Shown here in pieces: positions 24,952 through 37,345 of a stretch of 64,000 nt of DNA. This DNA comes from Syngnathus acus (lineage: Eukaryota > Chordata > Actinopteri > Syngnathiformes > Syngnathidae). The notes below the pieces were generated by a model, which saw only the letters and a program-made list of their open reading frames with translations, was not told the DNA's origin and searched no databases. How positions within the stretch are numbered: the first letter of the stretch is position 1; every line of letters begins with the position of its first letter. The stretch covers positions 4,406,001 to 4,470,000 of the forward strand of contig NC_051107.1 in the NCBI RefSeq assembly GCF_901709675.1, written 5' to 3'. A program made the translations under genes and the position numbers.

Positions 24952-25279
24952 CGGTATGAGGTAATGGCAAAAAAGCCCTGCTTTTGGTAAATGACTTCAT
25001 TAAAACAGGGGGGGTTGAATTAAACTTAAATTAAACAGCAAATATGGCAGGGGGAGGGGCAACTGAGGAGATCATTTACAAAATTTCACATCCAGAAAAA
25101 AAACGTAAAGTTGCAGCAAGACTTGTCAAGTCTAATTTTCAACTAATTCCATTAAACTTAATAAGATGGCGAAAAAGGTCCCCAGATAAATTTAGACAAT
25201 AATGTACGAGTCGCATGGGGCATAAGGGGGGGGCGACATAAGTAACAATGTAGAAGTCCCATTAATACGTTCCATTATG

Positions 25280-25620
25280 TGAGGACAAGCACGCTGACTT
25301 GGAATTATTCTCTAATGAATGCAAATTAGCTTAATTAATGACCTCATTAACATAACTTCTTGTGTTCGATACATCACAGAGACACGCGGGACATTAAGCA
25401 GCTCAAGTGGCCCCTCGTTTATTCTGGTCCCGGCTAATCTATATTGCATATTTCTATCATCCCCGGACGGTGTCGACCTGTCATCCCGATAAGAAATTGA
25501 CGGCACATTTGCCTCCCTCGTGGTTAATCTTCGCAGGCTAATGTTAGTGTTTCTAATATTAGCGCCGAGAGGAAAATTATCAGTTAATGGTTGGGGTCAG
25601 ATGACTTATTCTGGAAAGGT
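25280..25620. promoter_or_regulatory. Candidate conserved noncoding element (octamer plus homeobox sites)
   Basis: The stretch contains an exact octamer ATGCAAAT (25319-25326) directly followed by TTAATTAATGACCTCATTAA, then more TAATTA/CATTA-type cores. There are few homopolymer runs compared with its flanks. This composition is typical of developmental enhancers. Conservation cannot be tested here. Confidence 0.35.
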
Positions 25621-26029
25621 GAAATATTTGAGTTATTTTTAATTGCAGCTATTTTATTACTTTTATACTTTGTTGTAAATTATGCAGTGTATTTTGTCAT
25701 CTGAATCGCAATAGTTTGACTTTTCTGTTGCAAAGGCTAATCCCCCAATAATCAAAATGCAAATAAATAAATTGTAAATAAAACAGCTCTGAGCAATTAC
25801 ATATTCAGGACAGTCATTTATGCACCAAACAACTCGATTTATAGTTATAAATGTGAAAACAATATTCAGGTAGCAGCAAATATTTGACACAATGGAGCCT
25901 TTCCAATACAATTTTAAGGTCCCTTTGTAATGAATAGAAAGTCATAGTAAAAGTTTATTTCTTTTGCTGTTTTTTTGGCGTTTGAAAGCACCACTCTAGT
26001 TATAGATAACTCAAAAATGAATGTACAAA

Positions 26030-26310
26030 ATAAGTGGGCAACTCACCTGGGCTGAACTAATGATGACTTGTACAGCAGTGCACTCCAGTGGCGAGATGTG
26101 GTACTGTACGAAAGAAAATGACAGTTCTATGAAGTTATCATTCTGGGACTAAAATCAACAAATTTGACAGCACTATACTGATATATTCCGTAAAGAAAAA
26201 GCATAATGTATAAAAAAAAAAGTGGCAAACTGACCTGTGACTTAAGAGTGGCTGAACCGACAATTCTGCCCTCCTGTGGCAACATGTGGTACTGCAAGGT
26301 GAAACAAAAA
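26030..26310. repeat. Two diverged copies of a roughly 90-bp unit
   Basis: The segments at about 26033-26112 and 26220-26302 align in the same order: a GTGGGCAACTCACCTG / GTGGCAAACTGACCTG start, a GGCTGAAC element, a CTCF-like core, then ATGTGGTACTG. The period is about 190 bp. The second core (minus strand, 26266-26279, CCACAGGAGGGCAG) is a better CTCF match than the first. Confidence 0.5.
26266..26279 (-). promoter_or_regulatory. CTCF-like core motif, minus orientation
   Basis: The minus strand reads CCACAGGAGGGCAG, a near-consensus CTCF core. Confidence 0.45.
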
Positions 26311-28218
26311 ATTACTTCTATTTTGTTAGCATACTAAATAAATTAGGAGTCCTGGCATTAACTCAAACAAATTTGATAACAGACATTTTTGATTAATTTA
26401 GACTGAATGGTGTTACGGTTGAGTCGTGAATAATAATTAAATTTACACACCTGTTAGCATGTTCGGTGACAGCCACAAAGGACACAGGAAACAAAACATA
26501 CCTTAAATCCGTTTACTTAAAAAAATGTACATCACATTATGCGTTACAATAAACGTATGTTTTTTTTTTGAAAACCCAGCGGTTTTAATTGACTTCACTG
26601 TACATTTGTATCCAAATTCAACAAACCACGATAGCGAGTCAAAAACAAGGAAATGAAGGTAGTCGTGTAAATGAACGTCTGCCTTGCACTTTATAGTACA
26701 CCAGACAGTATCATTTCAGCTCCATAAAACAGAACTGAGATTTAATTTTACCTTTTGAGTCACATTGAGGCCATTTGCCACCAAGCGTGGCGTCTCCCAA
26801 AGGCTTTGGAGCCTGTCGATGCGTTTCGGTCTAAAGTGCCTAGAATAATTATGAGCGCAAATGACTTTTTTGTTACTTCAAAAATAGCTCACAGTGTTTC
26901 AGTGAGTCATTAAGTAAAGGATATTTCAAATAAAAATCACGTAAAAATGTCGAATCGCACTAGTAAGAAAAAAAAAAAACACGGCGTTGAGCGGTAATTA
27001 CTTCCTGGCTTCCTATTGGTTAAAAAGCAAATCACGTGATCGAACGAGAATTAAACTACAGCAGTTGTCAAAACTCCCAAAACGGCAAAGGAATTCAAAC
27101 TGCAAACAAAAAGAAATCAAAATAATTTACAAGCTAGTGTAAACATGAGCTTAGGCAGAACATGGCAGATAAAACATTTGGCAAAAAAAAAAAAAATAAT
27201 AATTAAAAAAAGAAATAAAACAACATGATACATTCTGTGCTTCTCGTATGAAACCAACAACAAAAAGGCTTCTGGTAGAAAGCTTTTAAGACGACATCCA
27301 ATCACATCGTGCTAACAAGACAAAAACCAATAATAAAAAAAAAAAAATGTCACTGTACGAACCGGTCAATTGCATGTATGGCAATGTCATATCCAGTTTG
27401 CTCATTTCCAAAATGATTTGTGCAACCTTGACATTTTTGAATGTCCTTTTATGTGGAACCTTGGGGTTTAGCCATGACTTAGCATCATAAATATTCAAAT
27501 GTCAAGGCTTTTTTTGTGTGTGTGTGTCTGAATCTGGAGGGGACTAATGACCTCAAAACACTCAACAGAAGCCAAGTTGAGTTTGGCAGTACATTTCCAC
27601 ACCTCGGAGGAGTTAAGACCAGCTTGACTCTTACACAAAAATCACAATTTCTCTGCTGTTCAATCACCACATTGAAAATGTCCAGTTGAATGACTGTCAT
27701 AATAAAGTGCAGGGAGAAACTAGCAGTCAATGGAATAAGAGCCTATTTAGTACCACGTTGTGCTGAAATGAGATGTTCTCTGTTGTGCTCAGTCAGTCAT
27801 CAGTCCAAACGGGTAAGAAAAGGCATATCTGGACCAAAAAAAAAAAAAAAAAAAAAGCGACAAAGTAGTTTGACATTTACACAAAAACACCAATGCAAAG
27901 CGACCGTGAACTAAGACAAAGGCTTTGTACGGTACACACTTGAGATCAGATAAAACGCTCCAGAAATGGTCAGTTGAGAATTTTTCCTTAAAGCTCCAGT
28001 CATGATAGTGAAGACTCACATCGCTGGAAGAGGATTTAAAACCAAAAAAACGATTTTGTCACACATGCAACACGCACCACACAAGAGGAACGACACCGAG
28101 GGACGCAGTCAGTTGACCGGGGAGGACCAGCCTCCCCTCGCTAGCATTGTGTTAAATAAAAAAAACAAATGCGCCCAGGAAGAAGTGGGATGGCAGTCGC
28201 AGCTTCGACGGTAGGCGT

Positions 28219-29134
28219 CTAAATTTCAGCAGAGGCGGCGGCAGCGGCTGCCGGCGGCTTGCTGGTGGTGATCACCTTGGTGTACTGCGTGAAGATGGCC
28301 TCGAAGGCCTCATCTCTGTGGATCATGGCGCCGAACACCAGCGGCTGGAGGAGATGGAAGAGTCAAATCTATCATTCGCAAGCGACTCTTGTTTTTGCTT
28401 TGGTATCATTTTGGAGCCCGAAACGTTGTTGAAATTAATTTCTTTAGCATTGTTCATGTATTTTAATGTCATTTCTTGGTACCTTCTGAGTGGAAGGAGT
28501 TGCGATTGAGATGCCCATTCCACTTCCTGGTAGGACAGAAAGCACCTTGTACTGGAGGAAATAAAAAAAAGGTTAATTTCAACTTTTTTTTTACCCAGAA
28601 TACTTTTTTTTTTTTTTTCTTCAAGCAGTCGTCACCTTTTGTATGTCAGTAATGTCCACCAGTTTGATGACTTTATTCTTCTTGGAGGAGCCCGACCTGG
28701 AACTGGAGCTCTCAAAGCACAAGTAACTGGAGGACACACAGAGAAGGTGGCATCATTAATGCGTCTTTTCTGTGTGGCACTTTGAAGGGGGGGGGGGAAT
28801 CCTTGGAGACATGTTCTACTTACTTCTCTGTGACGTACAGCATCCCGTTCCTGATGTAGTCGGTGGGCATTTTTCGGTCTCGGTTTATCAGGCAACACCT
28901 CCAGCCGTTCTCGCACACTGCCGACGCATTCAGAAGTTGGAAACCTGCTCATATTCCCGACATGCCGGGCCGCAGTGGCAGACTCTCACCTGGCAGGGGG
29001 CGCTCTGACTCAGACAGGTTGAAGACCTCATGGAAGGCGCCCTTCTTGGTGCTGTGGGAGCGGCCGGCATCGTCCTCGCGGTTCACGCCGCACGGCACCG
29101 CGGCCAAGCTGCCTCGGGAAGCCACGGGCTGCAC
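28219..29134 (-). CDS. gramd4: gramd4 exons 14-18 (GRAM domain and C-terminus)
   Basis: Exon 14 encodes HSTKKGAFHEVFNLSESERP, the start of the GRAM domain. Exon 15 has CENGWRCCLINRDRKMPTDY, exon 16 YLCFESS and KVIKLVDITDIQK, exon 17 YKVLSVLPGSGMGI, and exon 18 PLVFGAMIHRDEAFEAI. The GRAM domain is a PH-like lipid-binding fold. The tail is extended by an Ala run (PPAAAAASAEI) before the TAG at 28221-28219. Confidence 0.95.
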
Positions 29135-32100
29135 CTGAACACGACAAAAAAAGACAAAAGGAGAATTATGAGGGGGGGCAACAAGCCGTTTAAAAAGCAT
29201 CTCCGTCATCTTCATACATGAGCTTTTGTAGTTTATGGAATTATTATATCGAAGAAACACGTTTTCTTTATATCGCACTGAACTCCCTATATGATTTTTA
29301 AAAAACAAAATAAACTAAAACGACAACTAATAAACACTAAACTAAAAGTAGCAAGGGAGGAACTATTGACCACGATCCACTCTAACGAATTCCCATTGAC
29401 ACGGCAGAGGAACCAAAGGGAGACACAGCAAAGGCCCTACCTTCTCTGTGGCAGAGAGCTGAGAAAGAGAGATAGAGAGAGAAAAAGAAAAAGGAGAGGA
29501 CAACATCCTGTGACTGAGGCCACAACACACATGCCTGTGATACCCAGAGACGACCACAGGGGGCAGTAGCGAGAGGCAGATGATGGAAAATATAGAGTAA
29601 AATAAATGTGAATGATTTAACAATAGGAATGAATGAACATTTATGACAATCCACTTATTCCACATATGGCACTTGAACTGTTTTTTTTTTTAAATGTGCT
29701 CCTAATTAAAATAATAACAATAACACGCTTCTAAATTATGTAACCCAACGCAGCCGGATTGTGACGCAACCACAAAGCCTTTCACAGGTACACACCTGAT
29801 TAAAAGTCAGCTTTTTTGCATTAGCCGCCACAGAAATGAGAAGTGGGAATAATCCCCGTTGGCGGCATTAGGCATATTTTCTTTGCACGGCTAAGCCCTT
29901 TCAGATGCTCTGCAAGGTGCAGGGGGCGTGGCCTACCCTTCGAGACACTGTGGCGTTGGTCCTCTCCTTGAGCTGGGGGTCGGTGGGGAGGCTGTTCCAC
30001 ACGATGTACGGCGTGTCGTACTTGTCGCGCAGCTTGGGGCAGCTCTTGAACAGGAAGTCTATGATGAAGAACTTGATGCCGGCGTAGAGGCCTGAAAAGG
30101 AGAATAGCGATTACAGTGCGAACCCGTCGGAATAAAGCGCCGCTTGTTTTTACCCATCATGAAGCCCATGAGTTTGTACGGCAGCACGCAGGAGGTGATG
30201 AAAGCCACCCACAGGCAGATGTACAATTTGCGGGTGCTCTCTGGCTGCACCCACATGAAAAGGCTGCAGGGAGGGAGGAAAAAAAAAACAAAAAAGAAAT
30301 CACAACAGATGTCGACTTTCACCACGGCTCGGCAGGAAGTCTCGGTAGAAAGCGCAACTCGTTCAACTCACTTTTTTATCTTCTCTAAAACGTCCGCCAT
30401 CTTCCCAAAAAGGTTCTGTGAAAAGAAACTAGGTCAACAGCTTGCATTTAAAAGTTACAGGAGATTACTTTGCAAATAAGCTGCTCAATAAATCTTTCAT
30501 TATTTACTACACACGATATTGCGCAATTGTTTCGTTTGTGGAAGCACCTGTGCTTTTTGCGCAACGTCAAGGACCAGCTGAAACTTCTCGGACACGGTCA
30601 GGTCTTCCTTTGGGGGATCCTGAGGGGCACAAACGTCACAAACAAACCACGAGGCTCATATTAATAACAACAGCTAGCATGCTAGCTTGTGACATCGCAC
30701 ACGGGGAAAACAGCACCCACCATGGGTTCAGAGACCTCAGGCACAATGCTCCACTGTATCCTCCAACCTCTGCAAAAAAAACAAAATTAGCTTCCAAGTG
30801 TCACTTTCAGACGCATCCTTCAGACGTTACCTAGCGATGAGGTAATTTAAGGACAAGCGCAAAATGGCCAGGAAGAGGAACATGGGGAAGGCCCAGCCAT
30901 GCCAAGCAGCATTCATGTAGATCTGCAACACAATTAGACAAACATATTTTAGGTAATGCAAATAAAAATAATAAATTGCCAGTGATGCTCACAATGAAGG
31001 CGATAGCTGAGGTGTAGACAGAGTGCCAATTGGATAAGGCCGAGAGGTTCCTTAAGAAGTTGGTGACAGGCCGAGCTCCTCGCTCTGAAAGAATAAATAT
31101 GATTAAACTGAAATCACAATATAGAATATTTTTCAAAAATCGCTCTCGTGAGTACTTACTGAGTCGCCTCATGTTTTCTGTCAACCTGGACGGAGGGGCA
31201 GAGACAAACACGGAAACTTAGAATGCGCAAACAACACAATTTATCCTCAGAGCGACCATAAATCTACTTGAATAACAAGGCGAAAATCAATACTGGACAA
31301 AAGTGGAGACATTTGCATTACTCGCCGGCTCCTTCCCACCTTTTAGCACTTAGCGGTTCCTCGGCCTCCACGGTGCTCTCCTCGGGTTGGAAGCGGAAAT
31401 CTTCTATGTAGACGCCCAAGCGCTCGTACAACCATTTCTGCAGCCGCGAGCTCCACACTTCCTTCTGCTGCTGCTGCTTGTCCGCTACCACCCCAAAAAA
31501 AAAAAAAAGAAATTCAGTTGTATTTAACTTTTCACACTTAAAGGTGGTCCGTACAGAAGCACACGTAGGTCAAAACATGCTAAAAATAGCAAACGGCATT
31601 CTTGCTATTGTGCATGGTCCTTCTCTTAATGATGTCAAGAATAACCCGCACTTCCCAAACACTCCCTTTCCTCTCCCGCTTTCTATCTCACACACACACC
31701 TTGTCATTTCCTGTTTGGATGGACTTTCCTTGCAAAGCTATTTATTTCTCCTCCCTCCCTCAGGGGCTTACCTGTTTCATTATTAGATGGTGACTGTTGT
31801 TTTCTAGGAGGTTGCGGCGGGGAATCCTCCAGCCTGGGGGAAGTCAAGAAAAAAAAAAATGTGGAAGTGGATTTTATTTTTTTATTTCACTTTCAGTTAG
31901 CATATATAGCAAAACAGAAAGCAATTGTAACATCAGGTGCCGCTCCCGCTCGTAACATTCCGTGAATTTCCATACGCCGTATCTAGGCCAGCTCAGTCGG
32001 CTGACGGCGTTAGTGACTAAATTTAACTAAGACTATTCTCTTCCCACATGGAAACTTCCCCACGTGACCAGAACGGTCTATTTTTAGCCGTCAAGCTCCT

Positions 32101-35100
32101 CCGACGCCTCGTTCGTCATGGATGTTTACTACAAGAGAATTCCCAACAGGACGGGACAATCTGCTGAACTGTCTTGGACATTCGAGTTTGCGTTTCCGTG
32201 CCGAGAACATAAAATCTCCTTTCAATATCTTGGTTGAAGACTTACAATTAGAGTGTTCAATATATTTGGAACCGATTAAATATTTTCTGCAAACCACTTT
32301 GGCTCATCAATTAAACACAGTCGGAGGTTGCTAATGCTGGCAATGTAGCGGTGGCCGATAAATAAGCACCACGAGCGCTAAAGTGGCTTTTAAGTATGTG
32401 ATAAACATTAGCATTAGCCACAACATAAGAGGCCTTTCATTTTGCGCAATGGTGAGTTTTATTGGCCGGTTAAGAGGCTCGCATTAATATTAGATGCGTT
32501 CCATTTGCGTCGTATTTGCAAAACATGGCTAATTCATTGTGCTTTATCTAGTTTTACAATCCAAATTATTTTTGCTTAAAGCATTATTCTACTGATCTTG
32601 AACAGTAAAAAAAAAAAAAAATCCGGTAAACACATTAACTCCCAATGACGACTATAGACGTCCTTAGCTGCCATTGATTGACGGTCTTTTACCTGGACTT
32701 AAGCACGTCGCCCATCTTCTGCTCCAGGTCGAGGCGCTTGCTTCGCTCCCTCTCCAGCTCCTGCCGCAGGGAGTCCACATTGGTCTCCTCGCGCAGCTTC
32801 CTCAACTCCTCCTCTGGAAGACATGACCGAAAAGCTCATTATACAAACCCCGAGTTCAAGTCCTTTCCAAACTGTTTTCAATCCAATACATTCATTTTGG
32901 AATTTGACGCCACGTTCCTGCAACTCCAAATCACGTGACGCAGAAGCCCGGCTTTGTTTATCGTGCCACTTTCAGTCTTTCACCTTCAGCTCCGTCCCAT
33001 TATGCCAACCCACCGGCCTCCGACAGCGAGTGGTCTCGGGTGTCGGGACTTAGGAGAACAACACGGGCTGCGTTTCCTCTCTGTCCTTTGTCTGCCGACT
33101 AAAGGGATGCATGAATATTTAAGGACGGAAGGCAATAAAGTCAGAACAAAAGAGCAAAACCCCCCTAAGGGACAAAGTGCGGGTGCCCTTTTTAATATAG
33201 CCGACAAATAATAAGGCTTTTGGGTTTCTAAATGAACTTCAAACATTTGATACTGATTATAATCATGGTAGCTACTTCCTTTGTTGACGCCAATCTATGA
33301 GCGTGCCTAGAGTGGAAAGGTCGCCAAAGGGTTCAACGAGCTAAGCAGCTTAGCGGTGGCTAGCTTAGCGGTGCCAGGAGAACTGGGGTTGTGAGGTAAA
33401 CCTATTAGGAAATTAGCGAACTGGAGTGAGGGAACCAGAAGTCGAACCTGCTCTAGAACCGAATCCAGATCTTTGTATCAGATGTTTTGCTTCTAAAAAC
33501 AAAGTCTGGACCGTGAAAGCGACAAACTTACTTTTGTGGCTCTTCAACCTATCGACCGCTCCGGCGTAGAGCAGATCGAAGCTATCAAAGCTGAAGTCGT
33601 CCACCTTGCACACCCCCATCCGCCTCTGGAGCCGACCGCTCGTCGGGACGCCGGAGCGGCCCGGCAGGGAGGCCGCTTTGGGTCGATCTTGAAACAGATC
33701 CACGGCTGCCCTTTTCGATTAGCACGGCCCAAAGTCCTTAAATGCCATCATCTCGTTGAATCGACGTGATGGAAGACTGCTTGCTCTCAGAAACGGACTG
33801 AGGAACTAGAAGCGGAGGGGAGGGCCCACTGGAGGTTTGCAAGAGGTGGGGCCTGCACCGTAAGAAGGCCTGGAATTTGTAATCCATTCCAAATATTGTT
33901 CTGATAACGAAGCGGACTTTTGCATCAAGCACGTTTCCAGCAAAGGTTTGGCTGGGCCTCAAAAGAACTGTGAGAACTTTTGCATCCAGGAACACGGACA
34001 AAGGCGCTTTTCATGAGGTGATGCTGGGAGGTCATTAAGGTTCATGGAGACAGAGGGAAGTCTCAGCGCACAACTTGCCGCGGCTATGACGCAATCGGGC
34101 TTTATTTTATCTCGTGACGGTCATTGGCTTCTTACGCTCTCCCAGTGGCCAAAATTCCACTTTGTCTCTTAGTTTCACTTTGTCGCCACAAGCTGCTGAC
34201 TGCACTCCTCCGCGTGACACGATCAATGTTGTGCAAGCTTGGAGCTTCACGTCTACTTGTTTCCACCAACAACACAAAAACAAAAGGCGACCCGGACTTA
34301 TTGTTGGCCAGAAAGCATGAGGGAACATTTCCAAGTAAATGACCAAATTCGAGGAAGGCTGTGCACTGTTGCACATGTCATCGAGCTTAAAAAAAAAAAG
34401 ATGGCGCACTAGTGTACAAACTCGATTCATCTCTGACCTTCAGTTGCACTATGATGCTCCACGGCAGCAGTGCGTGTGTGTGTTTTCATCCCAGCGTGAA
34501 GTGGAACAGCAGCTAGGACACCGCATTGATCGGCCGGGCCAGTATAGAACGCGCGGCCCTGGCGTGCTCCGCCGCAATGATGCGATCATTTTCAATCAGC
34601 TCTCAGAAAACAACAATGCTCAAACCAAGCCGATAGAAAAAAACTAATTTGTGGCTCACATTCTTAGACACATTCGTATGCGGCAAGCAATCCACATGCT
34701 ACAAAACTGCACCCAATAAAAAAGGCGTCTCGCCGTTCAATATTGTGGCGTTTTGTCAGGCTTTTTCAAATGAAGCTCCGCCCCCTTTTTGTTTACACAT
34801 TGCTTTTCATCACGGTGGTTAATTCATTCAAGGAGGCGCCATCGACGTGGCTAATGCAGTTCACGGTTTCCTGTAAGCGCGGCGTGCTACATTGATCCGC
34901 ATCGATTGTTTTTTCCCATATGGTGCTCGACGCCACGCTAATCCGATATTGTCGTACGCTTTAAAATTCCGATAGTTTCTGTAATTAGCTAATGTCATCG
35001 CAAGTGGCGGGAGGGGGAGGGGGGCGGACTCAAACAGGAAGACACCTTGATCAGAAAATAGAACGCAGCGGTTGGAAAGAGGAAAGTGGGGGTGGGTGGC

Positions 35101-37296
35101 ATGACACCAAGCGTCCGATCCGACCGGGAACAATTCAATAGGTGGGCGAGGAAACGGGAAGTAGACGCTAACCCAAGGTCAACAAAAGTCACAGCTGACA
35201 CCTCCAAGTGTAATGAAATCCTTCCGAGCAAAAAAATGGAAGTAGGCAACATTTATGGGATCTCATGTCCACATGGTTACATATTAACTGATTAAGTTCC
35301 CTCAAAATAGCCCCCGGCCAATGGCGAGCAATGGCAAAGGGAGGGCATGGGTCACCGTGTTCACACACACATCGTTTCGAATGGAAACTTTTGTGTCCCG
35401 GTGTGGGTCAGAACACAATACACCTCGGAGTGGGGTTGTTTGTTTTAGCATGCAGCGTGGGTCCCGGTATTATTTTAGGAAGGAGAGCCAAAAGATGTGT
35501 GAAAGAAAGCGAGCGCGCCAACGCCTACACCTCTGACTCGGAAAAATAGTTCTTTCGGGAATAACGCTTCAATTTAGCCATCGCTACAGAGTAGCTTAAA
35601 ACTTCGTGAAGACAGGTGTGTAATCGCCTGCCGCTTCCACAAGAGGGCGACATAGCACTTTTTATACATTCGACAAGGCTGAGTTCCTTTGCCCCTAGAT
35701 GCCAAAAGATGGCACCGAAGCGCTATTTTTCTTTCCGCCAGCGCGCAAAACAGCTAATAGGTGAATTTTCTAGTGAATCATGGCAACTATGAAATCTCAC
35801 AGACACAAAGTAGAGCCCTTGAAAGCAAAAGCTTGGTGGAGACAGAGTACCCGAAAGAGCTGTGAAAGTCAGCGAGAAAGATGAGAAGCAAAAAGAGAAG
35901 CCGGGGAGGAAGGAAGACGAGCCCGCAGCGTGCGTCTTGACAATAAATCAGGCTCTTTTTGGCTCCGGCAGGAAGCTTTATGAGGGGGAGGAGAGGGGAG
36001 GACATAGCCCGAGGTGCTCTCTCGCTCTCACATTGGTCGCCTTAATAGATATGAAGTGAAGAAAAGGGAAGAAAGGATGGACGGTCCATTATAGGACGCT
36101 GCCGACATGCTCGAAGGTGAGACGCTACACTGGATCGACATGTCACAAAATGGCCGCCAGGCGTCAACTCACTTCCACGTAGTTTGTGATGACGCCAAAG
36201 TTCTACTTTTACGCAGAATACTCACGCAGAAAGTGTTTCTCCAGTAAGGCAATTTCCAAGTGTCCTTTCACTTCATTCAGTCGTTCCGATTCGGATCTCT
36301 GGAAGTCCTGGATGGCCGCTGCCATGATGGGAGACCCTGAGCCAGCCTGTGCAAACACAAAAAAAAAATATCCATGCAGAATATTGAAAAATACATCCCC
36401 ATCTTCAAATGTAAGGCTTCCATTATAAAACGTCTCTCAGGATGGCTTTAGCAGACGCACACCGAGTGACTCACACGAGCGTTTCCTCTTTCCTGGTTCC
36501 GATCCAGCCGGGAGGAGAGAAAGAGGAGGATTCCCCGTTTTTTTTTAGCAACAGGCACGCAACGCGAGCGATGAGGGAACGTGCAAGGCGGGGAAAGATG
36601 GATGCTCAAGCGCAAGCCACCACTGCAGGGTGATGCGCCGCTCGGCTCCTTTAAGAGGAACACACGCTCGCGCACTGCGGAAGCTTTACCCTCGCCGACA
36701 ACCAGCGCCAGACAGGCAGCCACCCGCATTTGGGGAGGCACGCTAAATGAGTGAGGGGGCAAAAACAAATGAAAAAGAAAATCCCCATGCCTGAACGTGA
36801 TGTATACGGAGGAAAAAGCATCACCTAATGAGGTTGCTGCTGCGCCGGGGTATTAATAGCGATTGTAATTTCCCTTTTCAATCAATTGGCTGCTTCTGCC
36901 TCAGCGGAAGGGTTACGTTAGGTCGAACCTCGCCTCGCCGTCTCCGAGGTGAATATTCTCGACACTTGGCACAATGCTGAGCTGGGTTTTCTGAGAGTGA
37001 GTCATCGGCATGGTGACGTAAATGATGCGCTCCCCGATGGGCTGACACACTGGCAAAACACGTTTAAAATGCCACTGTCGGAATTCCGCCATTGACTAAA
37101 GAGATCATCTAAAAACGAGCGTCGCGTTTCGAGGAGCACCTACGGGGTCTCGCGGAGGCTCGTCGTTGGCCGGGCGTTTGGGCGCCACCTCGTCGCTACA
37201 TTCGTTGTCGGAAGCGGGCGGCGAGTCTCCCAGCTCGGGGAAGTCGTCCCGCGTCCTCGGGCCTCGGAAGCGGATCTTGTCCAGGCGCTTGAGCAT
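28219..37296 (-). CDS. gramd4: GRAM domain-containing protein 4, complete, 18 coding exons
   Basis: GRAMD4 (death-inducing protein) is a mitochondrial/ER membrane protein linked to E2F1-dependent apoptosis. Exons: 37296-37144, 36346-36226, 32813-32693, 31833-31772, 31484-31340, 31185-31160, 31084-30993, 30922-30831, 30769-30721, 30619-30548, 30415-30372, 30263-30154, 30091-29937, 29134-28990, 28917-28824, 28726-28636, 28551-28483 and 28344-28219. They total 1767 nt, 588 aa plus TAG (human 578 aa). All borders are GT-AG and phases agree. The start MLKRLDKIRFRG matches the orthologue. Order: acidic N-terminal tail, coiled coil (about 65-150), hydrophobic membrane segments (about 241-271 and 335-380), GRAM domain (about 455-530) and an Ala-rich C-terminus. 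It is tail-to-tail with cerk and downstream of celsr1 on the same strand. Confidence 0.95.
29554..29566 (+). promoter_or_regulatory. CTCF-like core motif, plus orientation
   Basis: CCACAGGGGGCAG in gramd4 intron 13. First of the plus-oriented sites in the window's right half. Confidence 0.45.
29937..31185 (-). CDS. gramd4: gramd4 exons 6-13 (membrane segments)
   Basis: Exon 6 (31185-31160) is a 26-nt microexon encoding LTENMRRL. Exon 7 has PVTNFLRNLSALSNWHSVYT. Exon 8 has AWHGWAFPMFLFLAILRL, a membrane span. Exon 9 has GWRIQWSIVPEVSEPM. Exons 10-11 carry EDLTVSEKFQLVL and FGKMADVLEKIK. Exon 12 has LFMWVQPE and a second hydrophobic stretch. Exon 13 begins GLYAGIKFFIIDFLF. All match the orthologue with short introns between. 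Confidence 0.95.
31340..37296 (-). CDS. gramd4: gramd4 exons 1-5 (N-terminal and coiled-coil part)
   Basis: Exon 1 (37296-37144) ends RDP at the uncommon donor GTAGGT. A nearby GTGCTC is out of frame with exon 2, which fixes the choice. Exon 2 has LNEVKGHLEIALLEKHFL, exon 3 EELRKLREETN and LRQELERERS (coiled coil), exon 4 a Pro/Gln-rich linker, exon 5 a four-Gln run and LQKWLYERLG, then EDFRFQPEE. The exon 2 to exon 3 intron is 3.4 kb, the largest in the coding region. Confidence 0.93.
32814..36225 (-). other. gramd4 intron 2 (3.4 kb)
   Basis: No exon is needed between the flanking exons (phases and orthologue sequence are contiguous). A CTCF-like site is at 35637-35651. I saw no RNA gene or coding sequence. 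Short repeated words such as ACTTTTGCATC near 33.9 kb are not significant. Confidence 0.7.
35637..35651 (+). promoter_or_regulatory. CTCF-like core motif, plus orientation
   Basis: CCACAAGAGGGCGAC, a strong match to CCACNAGRGGGCRSY, in gramd4 intron 2. Confidence 0.5.
36347..37143 (-). other. gramd4 intron 1
   Basis: About 0.8 kb between coding exons 1 and 2. No coding or RNA feature was recognised. Confidence 0.7.
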
Positions 37297-37345
37297 GGTC
37301 AACACCGCGCACCTGGGCTTTAGCTTAACATGGCGGACGGCAACC
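37297..37345 (-). promoter_or_regulatory. gramd4: gramd4 5' UTR of first coding exon with a four-codon uORF
   Basis: An acceptor (CCCCCAACAG) precedes 37345, so at least one upstream non-coding exon is expected. The leader has an upstream ATG at 37331 that opens ATG TTA AGC TAA (stop at 37320), 23 nt before the true start. It could reduce initiation at the main ATG. Confidence 0.5.

Larger units (their letters stand above)
18931..28218. other. Tail-to-tail intergenic region between cerk and gramd4
   Basis: About 9.3 kb with no exon series or RNA gene that I can recognise. It contains poly-T/A and poly-C tracts, a GC-rich stretch (about 23.35-24.06 kb), an X-box at 24177-24190, an AT-rich homeobox/octamer-rich stretch at 25.28-25.62 kb, CTCF-like motifs, and a diverged pair of about 90-bp repeats at 26.03-26.31 kb. 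The distal part (27.1-28.2 kb) may be gramd4 3' UTR; no clear minus-strand AATAAA was found close to the stop. Confidence 0.6.
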
